Below are positions 1 to 5,093 of a stretch of DNA of 6,069 nucleotides, in pieces. The stretch spans positions 1-6,069 of the forward strand of contig QQUD01000997.1 in the NCBI GenBank assembly GCA_008501785.1, given 5' to 3'. This DNA is from Chloroflexota bacterium. Its GTDB lineage: Bacteria; Chloroflexota; Anaerolineae; Promineifilales; Promineifilaceae. The translations under genes were made by a program, and so were the position numbers. Under the pieces are notes generated by a model that saw only the letters and a list, made by a program, of their open reading frames with translations, did no database searches and was not told the origin of the DNA. Position 1 is the first letter of the stretch, and each line of letters starts with the position of its first letter.

Positions 1-498
1 AGTAACGGCCGTTCTCAAAAACTACTCTACTCCTTCCACGGCATCCCCAAAAACTATTTCGAAAAAGGCGACCCCTACTCCTGCTTCTGCCAAAAAACCG
101 CCCGCCTCGTTTCCGAAGATCTCGGCCTCAGCGAAGACGAATACCAAGTCTGCTTCCAATCCCGCTTTGGCCCCGAAGAGTGGCTGCAACCCTACACCGA
201 CAAAACACTCGAAAGCTGGGCCGAAGACGGCATGGAAAGCGTCGACACCCTCTGCCCCGGTTTCGCCGTAGACTGTCTAGAAACACTCGAAGAAATGGCC
301 GTCGAAAACAAACACATCTACCTCGAATCCGGCGGCAAACAATACCAATACATCCCCTGCCTCAACGACAGCGATGACCAAATCAACCTCATGGTCAACC
401 TCGTCAACACGAACTTACAAGGCTGGGAAACACTACATGGAGAAAGCTTGTCAGCTAGTCAGCCAGTCAGCCAGAAAGCTGACAAGCTGAAATGCTGA
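1..498 (+). CDS. hemH: Ferrochelatase, C-terminal half (5' end outside window)
   Basis: Ferrochelatase inserts Fe2+ into protoporphyrin IX (or coproporphyrin in the alternative route), the last metal-insertion step of heme synthesis, usually at the cytoplasmic membrane surface. The frame is open from base 1 and gives 165 residues, about half of a usual ~320-residue enzyme. Visible family motifs are SFHGIP at residues 11-16 with the conserved metal-site His13, GDPY at about 23, QSRFG and EEWL near 55-65, the CPGF segment, and DCLETLEE at 91-98, where Glu94 aligns with the catalytic Glu of the family. The GGKQYQYIPCLN segment is the normal end of the fold. Homologues end near the LVNTNLQGWE stretch (about residue 143). 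The remaining tail (SLSASQPVSQKADKLKC, residues 149-165) is encoded by an inverted repeat and looks acquired. The stop TGA is at 496-498, 17 nt before hemN. Third codon positions are strongly C-biased. Confidence 0.95.
   Translation, partial: SNGRSQKLLYSFHGIPKNYFEKGDPYSCFCQKTARLVSEDLGLSEDEYQVCFQSRFGPEEWLQPYTDKTLESWAEDGMESVDTLCPGFAVDCLETLEEMAVENKHIYLESGGKQYQYIPCLNDSDDQINLMVNLVNTNLQGWETLHGESLSASQPVSQKADKLKC
5..12. repeat. ACGGCCGT palindrome, copy 1
   Basis: Full decamer AACGGCCGTT (4-13), read as Asn-Gly-Arg in hemH. The 50 nt after it hold about 18 C and 3 G; the left flank lies outside the window. Confidence 0.9.
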
Positions 499-504
499 AA
501 TGCT
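445..504. repeat. Inverted repeat plus short tandem repeats at the hemH/hemN junction
   Basis: AGCTTGTCAGCT (445-456) and AGCTGACAAGCT (477-488) are perfect 12-bp inverted arms around a 20-nt loop that contains AGTCAGCC twice. It is followed by two copies of an 8-bp unit, CTGAAATG (487-502). The element encodes the last ~17 codons of hemH and its stop codon. It looks like an interspersed repeat, or a decayed one, that captured the end of the gene. It is not followed by a T-run, so it is not a typical intrinsic terminator. Confidence 0.8.
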
Positions 505-506
505 CT

Positions 507-510
507 GGAG
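507..510 (+). promoter_or_regulatory. Ribosome binding site of hemN
   Basis: GGAG lies 5 nt before the ATG at 516. This decides the start: the in-frame ATG at 492 lies inside the tandem repeat, overlaps the end of hemH and has no comparable site upstream. Confidence 0.75.
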
Positions 511-515
511 AAATC

Positions 516-1871
516 ATGAATCAAACCGACTTACTCGCCAAATACGACATACCCGCCCCCCGCTACACCAGCTATCCGACCGTTCCTTATTGGTCCGATA
601 GCCCCACACCTGACCAGTGGATTGCGGAACTGAACAAAGTATTTACCCAAAACCCAAACACACCCTGGTCGATGTACATTCACATTCCATTTTGCGAAGC
701 GCTGTGTACCTTTTGTGGCTGCAACACCTTCATCACCCACAATCACGGCAACGAACTGACCTACACCGAAGCAATTCACCGCGAGTGGGAACTGTACCTG
801 GAGCAAGTTCCGCAGCTAAAAACGGCCCCCATCCGCCAAATCCACCTTGGCGGTGGCACACCCACCTTCTTTTCCGCCGACAGCCTGCGCCAGTTGATGC
901 AACCCATCATGGAGATGGTGAATATCGACCCCAACCAATTTGAAGGATCGATTGAAGTTGGACCACGTGTAACCAACCGCGACCATCTAATCGCCCTACG
1001 TGAGCTTGGTTTCCAACGCATCAGCATGGGGGTGCAGGACTTCAATCCACATGTGCAGCACCTGATCAACCGCATTCAGCCATTCGAAATGACCCGCGAT
1101 CTCACCATTTTGTCCCGTGAGTTGGGCTTCGAGTCGGTCAATTACGATTTGATTTTTGGTCTGCCGGATCAAACGATTGAATCATTTCAAGAAACGGCCG
1201 ATTTAACTATGAAGCTGCGCCCCGAACGCATTGCCCTCTACAGCTTCGCCTTTGTTCCCTGGATTAAAAAAGCACATCGCCTCTTCACCGAAGACGATTT
1301 GCCCAAAGGCGGCGACAAACGCGCTCTGTACGAAGTCGCCCGCAAAACATTCCTCGCCGCAGGTTACAAAGAACTGGGGCTAGACCATTTTGCTCTGCCC
1401 AATGATTCGATGTTCAAAGCGTACGAAAAAGGCCAACTGCACCGCAACTTCATGGGTTACTCCGACATGCGGACCGATGTCATGCTCGGATTGGGCGTTA
1501 GCTCGATTTCGGAAGCCCCCACCTGCTTCCACCAAAACGAAAAAACGCTCAACGGCTACAAAGACAAAGTGTTGTCCGGCGAAATCCCAACCTTGCGCGG
1601 CCATTTGCTCACTGAAAAAGACCAACATTACCGGGAACAAATCTTACAGTTCATGACGCAAGAAGTGGTCAAACTAGATGGCGACACACAAGTTGAAGAT
1701 GTGCGCAATTATTTGGCAGAACTGATTAGTGATGGGCTGGTCACAGTTGACAATGGCACGATGCGGCTGACGGAAACAGGACGGCCGTTTCTACGCAATG
1801 CCGCTATGGCCTTAGACATACGCCTACGCAAAAACAAACCAGAAACACGCGTCTTTTCACAAGCAGTTTAG
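516..1871 (+). CDS. hemN: Oxygen-independent coproporphyrinogen III oxidase (radical SAM)
   Basis: HemN oxidatively decarboxylates two propionate side chains of coproporphyrinogen III to give protoporphyrinogen IX without O2, using a [4Fe-4S] cluster and S-adenosylmethionine in the cytoplasm. The 451 residues match the ~457 of true HemN rather than the shorter HemW. Motifs in order: RYTSYPT (16-22), YIHIPFC leading to the cluster motif CxxxCxxCxC (Cys60, 64, 67, 69), GGGTP (112-116), SIEV (145-148, with the SAM-binding Glu147), SMGVQDFN (170-177), DLIFGLPDQT, the GLDHFA region, LHRNFMGY, and a HemN-type C-terminal domain ending RNAAMALDIRLR...FSQAV. The N-terminal RYTSYPT and the fourth Cys separate HemN from HemW. 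One oddity is that the usual Asp of the (I/V)DPR motif is Gly149 here (EVGPR). The start at 516 is chosen for its GGAG site; an upstream ATG at 492 would add eight residues without homology. The stop is TAG, and hemA follows after 128 nt. Confidence 0.95.
   Translation: MNQTDLLAKYDIPAPRYTSYPTVPYWSDSPTPDQWIAELNKVFTQNPNTPWSMYIHIPFCEALCTFCGCNTFITHNHGNELTYTEAIHREWELYLEQVPQLKTAPIRQIHLGGGTPTFFSADSLRQLMQPIMEMVNIDPNQFEGSIEVGPRVTNRDHLIALRELGFQRISMGVQDFNPHVQHLINRIQPFEMTRDLTILSRELGFESVNYDLIFGLPDQTIESFQETADLTMKLRPERIALYSFAFVPWIKKAHRLFTEDDLPKGGDKRALYEVARKTFLAAGYKELGLDHFALPNDSMFKAYEKGQLHRNFMGYSDMRTDVMLGLGVSSISEAPTCFHQNEKTLNGYKDKVLSGEIPTLRGHLLTEKDQHYREQILQFMTQEVVKLDGDTQVEDVRNYLAELISDGLVTVDNGTMRLTETGRPFLRNAAMALDIRLRKNKPETRVFSQAV
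1781..1788. repeat. ACGGCCGT palindrome, copy 2
   Basis: Located near the 3' end of hemN in the Gly-Arg-Pro frame. Hand counts of the 50-nt flanks give 19 G/10 C before and 8 G/15 C after. Confidence 0.9.
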
Positions 1872-1892
1872 GAGAGAGGAGAGAGGGATGGA

Positions 1893-1982
1893 ACACAGAG
1901 TTACACTGAGAAGTCACAGAGATACACAGAGAGAAGAAGAGAAAAATCTCCTTTCTTCCTCTGTGCAACTCTGTGTAACTCT
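1893..1982. repeat. Imperfect long hairpin, ACACAGAG-type interspersed repeat
   Basis: The left arm is rich in ACACAGAG and TTACAC, and the right arm in CTCTGTG and GTGTAACTCT. AGAGTTACAC (1897-1906) pairs perfectly with GTGTAACTCT (1973-1982). CACAGAG (1925-1931) pairs with CTCTGTG (1959-1965), and GAGA (1939-1942) with TCTC (1947-1950) around an AAAA loop. A second register pairs 1893-1906 with 1963-1976 with one mismatch, as expected for an element built from repeated subunits. It resembles dispersed hairpin repeats seen in environmental genomes, which I recall but cannot verify here. It ends 4 nt before the hemA ribosome binding site. Confidence 0.8.
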
Positions 1983-1986
1983 TACC

Positions 1987-1993
1987 GAGGGAG
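1987..1993 (+). promoter_or_regulatory. Ribosome binding site of hemA
   Basis: GAGGGAG ends 6 nt before the ATG at 2000. It supports that start and lies just outside the upstream hairpin repeat. Confidence 0.75.
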
Positions 1994-1999
1994 CACTTT

Positions 2000-3277
2000 A
2001 TGACACAAACTAAAATCGCCCTAATTGGACTTAGCTACCGCACCGCGCCGATACAAATTCGGGAGCAGTTTAGCTGTTCGGTAGCCGATATTCCCACCAC
2101 ACATTTAGCTCTTGATTGTCGTTTCGACAATGTGCGTGAAATGGTTTTGGTGTCTACTTGTAATCGCGTCGAACTGTATGCCGCGCTCGACGATGAACCC
2201 CATGTCAATCAAGTGATGGCGGCGTTGTTGGCTGAGATAACAGGAGTGGATACGGCCGTTTACACCCCAAACATCTACCAACACACCGGGGCAGATGCCG
2301 CTACACACCTATTCGGCGTTACGGCCGGACTCAATTCACTCGTACTGGGTGAACCACAAATTCAAGGCCAGGTCAGCCGCGCGTATTCAAAGGCCACCGC
2401 AGCTAAAATAATCGGCCCTGTACTTGACGAACTGTTCCGCACTGCTATTCGCGTTGGCAAACGTGCCCGCAGCGAAACAGGCATTAGCCATAACCCGATG
2501 AGCACGAGCAGCATGGCAATTGCCCAGGCTCAACGCATTTTAGGCGACTTACGCGATAAGCAACATCTGATTGTGGGTCTCGGCGAAATGGGAAAGCTAG
2601 CTATCAAACATCTGCACAATCGGAAAGCTACAAACATTGCCCTCGCCAATCGTACCCGCGCCCGTGCTGAATTTTTAGCGGACCACATCAACGCAACCAT
2701 TGCCAATATGGATGACTTAGCCACAGCAATAGCACAAGCAGATGTCGTCGTCAGCGCAACCGGCGCAGCACATACCGTGATTACGACTGACATGGTGGCG
2801 GCTGCAATGGAAAAACGGGGTCCCCGCCCCCTCGTCCTGCTCGACATTGCCGTCCCACGTGACATCGACCCAGCCATCCAGCACATCCCCGGCGTACATC
2901 TGTTCGACGCCGATCAGCTCAAAGGCAATCTCGACGAAGCACTCGCTGCTCGCCAACAAGAAGTACCCAAAGTCGAAAAAATCATTTCGACAGAAGTTAC
3001 GGCACTATCCGCCCAACTGCGACAGTTGAGCGTCAAACCCGTCATCGTCACCCTGCGCGAACGTGCAGAAGACATTCGCCAACAAGAGCTGGACCGCACG
3101 CTGCGCCATCTTGGCGAACTCGACCCACAAACCCTAAAACACATTAACCATCTATCACGCTCACTCGTCAACAAATTGCTACACGAACCCACCCGTCGCC
3201 TCAAAGCCAAAGCCTCTGATGATGATGCTGCATCCTACGCCGCCGCCATCAGTGATTTGTTTGGGTTGGTGGAATAG
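2000..3277 (+). CDS. hemA: Glutamyl-tRNA reductase
   Basis: GluTR reduces glutamyl-tRNA(Glu) with NADPH to glutamate-1-semialdehyde, the first committed step of the C5 route to 5-aminolevulinate, in the cytoplasm. At 425 residues it has the usual length. The N-terminal catalytic domain carries GLSYRTAP (10-17) and STCNRVELY (52-60) with the nucleophile Cys54. It continues with HLFGVTAGLNSLVLGEPQI (103-121), where His103 matches the conserved catalytic-region His. The NADPH-binding domain shows the glycine motif GLGEMG (193-198), followed by LANRT and the VVVSATGA segment. The C-terminal helical dimerisation region is typical, with ...LSRSLVNKLLHEP. Its partner GSAM (HemL) is not in the window. 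GluTR is the usual control point of the pathway in bacteria, often by heme feedback, but no regulatory motif is visible here. The start is supported by GAGGGAG 6 nt upstream. Confidence 0.97.
   Translation: MTQTKIALIGLSYRTAPIQIREQFSCSVADIPTTHLALDCRFDNVREMVLVSTCNRVELYAALDDEPHVNQVMAALLAEITGVDTAVYTPNIYQHTGADAATHLFGVTAGLNSLVLGEPQIQGQVSRAYSKATAAKIIGPVLDELFRTAIRVGKRARSETGISHNPMSTSSMAIAQAQRILGDLRDKQHLIVGLGEMGKLAIKHLHNRKATNIALANRTRARAEFLADHINATIANMDDLATAIAQADVVVSATGAAHTVITTDMVAAAMEKRGPRPLVLLDIAVPRDIDPAIQHIPGVHLFDADQLKGNLDEALAARQQEVPKVEKIISTEVTALSAQLRQLSVKPVIVTLRERAEDIRQQELDRTLRHLGELDPQTLKHINHLSRSLVNKLLHEPTRRLKAKASDDDAASYAAAISDLFGLVE
2252..2259. repeat. ACGGCCGT palindrome, copy 3
   Basis: Located in hemA, read as Thr-Ala-Val. 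Flanks: 18 G/6 C before, 7 G/21 C after. A near copy, ACGGCCGG, lies at 2321-2328. Confidence 0.9.
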
Positions 3278-3285
3278 GAAGAAGG

Positions 3286-3332
3286 TTTATTGGTCTATTT
3301 GTATATTAGTGATTTCCAAATAAACCAATAAA
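3286..3332. repeat. AT-rich hairpin filling the hemA-hemC gap
   Basis: TTTATTGGTCTATTTG (3286-3301) and CAAATAAACCAATAAA (3317-3332) form a 16-bp stem with a single C-A mismatch (3295/3323) and a 15-nt loop. The right arm ends 6 nt before the hemC ATG, so it covers the place where a ribosome binding site would be. The downstream bases are AAAAAATT, not a T-run, so it does not look like an intrinsic terminator on the + strand. It could be an interspersed repeat, a translation-control hairpin, or both. Confidence 0.8.
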
Positions 3333-3338
3333 AAAATT

Positions 3339-4256
3339 ATGTCAACTAACATTTCCCTCACCATCGGCTCCCGCACGTCAAATCTGGCGATGTGGCAGAC
3401 CAAACATATTATTTCATTGCTGGAAAATGCGTGGCCTGGAATTGAACTCCGTGTCGAACCATTCGTTACGAAAGGTGACAAAACGCTGAACAAGCCGCTG
3501 CCGCAAATTGGGGGCAAGGGGTTGTTTACGCTGGAATTGGAAGATGCGCTGAGAAACGGCCGTATTGACTTCGCCGTCCATTCGCTCAAAGATTTACCCG
3601 TTGAAAATGCTGAAGGGGTCATCTTAGGCGCAATCATTGGTCGTGCTGACGTGCGCGACGTGCTGATCAGCGCTAAGGGCGAAAAGCTGGGCAACTTGCC
3701 CGTTGGGGCAATCGTCGGCACCAGCAGTCTGCGCCGTCAAGCCCAACTACGCCAATCACGACCCGACCTGAACATTCAATCGATTCGTGGCAACGTCGAA
3801 ACCCGCATCCGCAAAGTGATGGAAGGGCAATACACCGCCACCATTTTGGCCGCCGCTGGCATCACTCGCCTCGGTTTAGACGAAAATGTGTCGCAATGGC
3901 TGCCACTTGATGTGATGCTACCCGCTCCTGGACAAGGTGCCCTAGGCGTGCAATGCCGCGCCAATGACAAAGAAACAATTCGTATATTATCGGCAATTCA
4001 CCAGCCTGAAGTGGCAACGGCCGTTACCGCCGAACGCAGCTTCCTCCACCATTTAGGCGGCGGCTGCGCCACTCCCGTTGCTGCCCACGCCACCTGGAAA
4101 GACAACAAGCTGCATCTCACCGGACTCGTCTCATCTGTCGATGGCACCAAAGAAATCCTGGTATCCCGCTGCTGTGCAGACGGCTGGATGCTGGGCAAAG
4201 GATTAGCCAACGAAGCCATCGAAAAAGGCGCACGGGAGATTTTAGCCAATGTCTAA
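3339..4256 (+). CDS. hemC: Porphobilinogen deaminase (hydroxymethylbilane synthase)
   Basis: HemC joins four porphobilinogen molecules into hydroxymethylbilane on a covalently bound dipyrromethane cofactor, in the cytoplasm. The 305 residues fit the family (~310). Motifs: IGSRTSNLAMWQT (9-21), KGDK (45-48), GGKGLFTLELEDAL (58-71), and DFAVHSLKDLP (77-87) with the catalytic Asp85. These are followed by GTSSLRRQAQL, RGNVETR, the APGQGALGVQCR segment and LGGGCATP with the cofactor-binding Cys243. The ATG at 3339 places the conserved IGSR at residue 9, as in homologues. However, no Shine-Dalgarno sequence is visible; the upstream 50 nt are an AT-rich hairpin ending 6 nt away. The gene ends in ATGTCTAA, overlapping the hemD start by 8 bp. 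This implies translational coupling and fits the HemC product being handed directly to HemD. Confidence 0.97.
   Translation: MSTNISLTIGSRTSNLAMWQTKHIISLLENAWPGIELRVEPFVTKGDKTLNKPLPQIGGKGLFTLELEDALRNGRIDFAVHSLKDLPVENAEGVILGAIIGRADVRDVLISAKGEKLGNLPVGAIVGTSSLRRQAQLRQSRPDLNIQSIRGNVETRIRKVMEGQYTATILAAAGITRLGLDENVSQWLPLDVMLPAPGQGALGVQCRANDKETIRILSAIHQPEVATAVTAERSFLHHLGGGCATPVAAHATWKDNKLHLTGLVSSVDGTKEILVSRCCADGWMLGKGLANEAIEKGAREILANV
3556..3563. repeat. ACGGCCGT palindrome, copy 4
   Basis: Located in hemC, read as Asn-Gly-Arg just before the catalytic-Asp motif. Flanks: 20 G/5 C before, 9 G/13 C after. Confidence 0.9.
4017..4024. repeat. ACGGCCGT palindrome, copy 5
   Basis: Full decamer at 4016-4025 in hemC, read as Thr-Ala-Val. 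The flank change is weak here: 9 G/11 C before and 12 G/21 C after. Confidence 0.9.
4235..4238 (+). promoter_or_regulatory. Probable ribosome binding site of hemD
   Basis: GGAG lies inside the 3' end of hemC, 10 nt before the hemD ATG. The spacing is a little long, so coupling by the 8-bp overlap with hemC may matter more. Confidence 0.5.
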
Positions 4257-5088
4257 ACCGCGCGTTGTGGTGACACGCACGGCTGATCAAGCGCCCGTTT
4301 TTTGTCAAAAATTGGCCGCTGCCGGATTTACGCCGATTGCGTTTCCGGCAATTCAGCTTGAGCCGCTGCCAACCGCGCTGCTTGAAGCTGCATTGCAAAA
4401 AATTCATACATTTGATTGGCTTGTTTTTACGAGTGGCAATGCAGTAGATTTCTTCTTCAAACAATCAACAATCAACAATCAACAATCAACAATCAACAAT
4501 TTCCCAAAAATCGCCGCTACCGGATCAGCAACTGCCCAAAAATTAAATGTGCTTGGCATCACCGTAAATTTTATTCCTGATAAATTTGTAGGTGAAGAAC
4601 TGGTTGCCGGATTAGGCAATTTGACGAATCAAAACGTGCTGCTGCCCCGTGCAAAACGAGGTCGCCCCGAAATTGTGAAATTGTTGCGGGAAGCTGGGGC
4701 AGAAGTTACGGAAGTGGCGCTGTATGATACGATAACGGCCGTTCCCACCCCAACCGCCCTCGCACAACTCGCCCAAGGGTTCAAAGCCATCACTTTCACC
4801 AGCCCGTCCAGCGTACGCAATTTTTTGAAGATTATTGACTCCAGACCTGACAGGTTTCAGAAACCTGTCAGGTCTTTGTTGCAAACGACCGTTATCACCT
4901 GCATCGGCCCCATCACCGCCACTGCCGCCCGAGACCTTGGCCTCACCGTCACCCTCATGCCCACCCAATACACCATCGACAGTATGGTCCAAGAACTAAA
5001 AACCCACTTCCCCACCGTAGGTCAAGACGCTGTCTTGACCGGGCAAAACAGCGTTTTACCCTACGAAAAGAGGAATCCTGGAGACTAG
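4249..5088 (+). CDS. hemD: Uroporphyrinogen-III synthase with in-frame repeat insertions
   Basis: HemD cyclises hydroxymethylbilane with inversion of ring D to give uroporphyrinogen III, in the cytoplasm. The family is poorly conserved, but the two-domain pattern is clear: VVVTRT at the start, [11 protein letters not shown] (60-70), [11 protein letters not shown], and [20 protein letters not shown]. These are followed by [34 protein letters not shown] and [10 protein letters not shown]. At 279 residues it is longer than the usual ~250-260. The excess comes from repeats read in frame: residues 71-84 from a 7-bp tandem repeat, residues 199-209 from a perfect palindrome, and residues 257-272 from a double hairpin that, with a short tail, replaces the normal C-terminus. 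The internal pair falls where homologues have loops (after the FTS-NAV helix and before the CIGP strand), so the fold may tolerate them. Otherwise the frame is intact and all family motifs are present, so the enzyme is probably active. It overlaps hemC by 8 bp. Confidence 0.93.
   Translation: MSKPRVVVTRTADQAPVFCQKLAAAGFTPIAFPAIQLEPLPTALLEAALQKIHTFDWLVFTSGNAVDFFFKQSTINNQQSTINNFPKIAATGSATAQKLNVLGITVNFIPDKFVGEELVAGLGNLTNQNVLLPRAKRGRPEIVKLLREAGAEVTEVALYDTITAVPTPTALAQLAQGFKAITFTSPSSVRNFLKIIDSRPDRFQKPVRSLLQTTVITCIGPITATAARDLGLTVTLMPTQYTIDSMVQELKTHFPTVGQDAVLTGQNSVLPYEKRNPGD
4460..4500. repeat. Heptanucleotide tandem repeat (AACAATC) inside hemD
   Basis: There are five perfect copies of AACAATC and a sixth lacking its last base, 41 bp in all. 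Because 7 is not a multiple of 3, the encoded peptide repeats every 21 bp (QSTINNQ then QSTINN, residues 72-84). Gain or loss of one unit would shift the hemD frame. Confidence 0.95.
4735..4742. repeat. ACGGCCGT palindrome, copy 6
   Basis: Full decamer at 4734-4743 in hemD, read as Thr-Ala-Val. This is the sharpest flank change: 20 G/7 C before and 7 G/25 C after. Confidence 0.9.
4843..4875. repeat. Perfect 15-bp inverted repeat (33-bp palindromic element) inside hemD
   Basis: AGACCTGACAGGTTT (4843-4857) and AAACCTGTCAGGTCT (4861-4875) are exact reverse complements around the loop CAG. The element is 33 bp, exactly 11 codons ([11 protein letters not shown]). Read in the opposite orientation, the same frame would give [11 protein letters not shown], also without a stop. 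It resembles a dispersed palindromic repeat I associate with environmental bacterial genomes. Confidence 0.92.
5017..5064. repeat. Double-hairpin palindromic repeat at the hemD 3' end
   Basis: The 48-bp element is bounded by GTAG and CTAC. It holds two adjacent hairpins. GGTCAAGAC / GTCTTGACC (5020-5028 and 5032-5040) is perfect with loop GCT. GGGCAAAAC / GTTTTACCC (5041-5049 and 5053-5061) has one mismatch and loop AGC. The two halves are also related as reverse complements (about 19 of 24 positions), so the whole can fold as one long stem or a cloverleaf-like cruciform. It is exactly 16 codons and encodes hemD residues 257-272. Confidence 0.9.
5080..5083 (+). promoter_or_regulatory. Probable ribosome binding site of hemB
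   Basis: GGAG lies 10 nt before the ATG at 5094, within the last codons of hemD. AGAGG at 5087-5091 is closer to the consensus context but only 2 nt from the start. Confidence 0.45.
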
Positions 5089-5093
5089 AGGCT

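Larger units (their letters stand above)
1872..1999. other. Intergenic region hemN-hemA
   Basis: This 128-nt gap starts with a purine tract (GGAGAGA-type, to about 1887). It then holds the hairpin repeat at 1893-1982 and the hemA ribosome binding site. No small ORF, tRNA or convincing -35/-10 pair was seen, so whether hemA has its own promoter is open. Confidence 0.6.

Noticed and set aside
492..515. Upstream in-frame ATG giving hemN eight extra residues
   Set aside because: It lies in the CTGAAATG tandem repeat, overlaps the hemH stop and lacks a ribosome binding site, whereas the ATG at 516 has GGAG 5 nt upstream and matches the family start.
2027..2050. HemA GLSYRTAP with Tyr where many proteins have His
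   Set aside because: This position varies in the family, and some Gram-positive GluTRs also carry Tyr, so it is not notable.
2530..2886. Minus-strand and alternate-frame ORFs throughout the window
   Set aside because: They overlap well-conserved hem genes, show no recognisable motifs and have the low-complexity composition expected of shadow frames.
3286..3332. Intrinsic terminator between hemA and hemC
   Set aside because: The stem is AT-rich and is followed by A residues rather than a T-run on the + strand, and the genes on both sides read the same way in one pathway.
3286..3338. Sigma70-type promoter in the hemA-hemC gap
   Set aside because: TATATT (3302-3307) resembles a -10 box, but no -35 element is found at 16-18 nt. 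The AT-rich hairpin explains the composition.
4460..4500. CRISPR-like array
   Set aside because: The units are contiguous 7-mers without spacers, inside a coding sequence.
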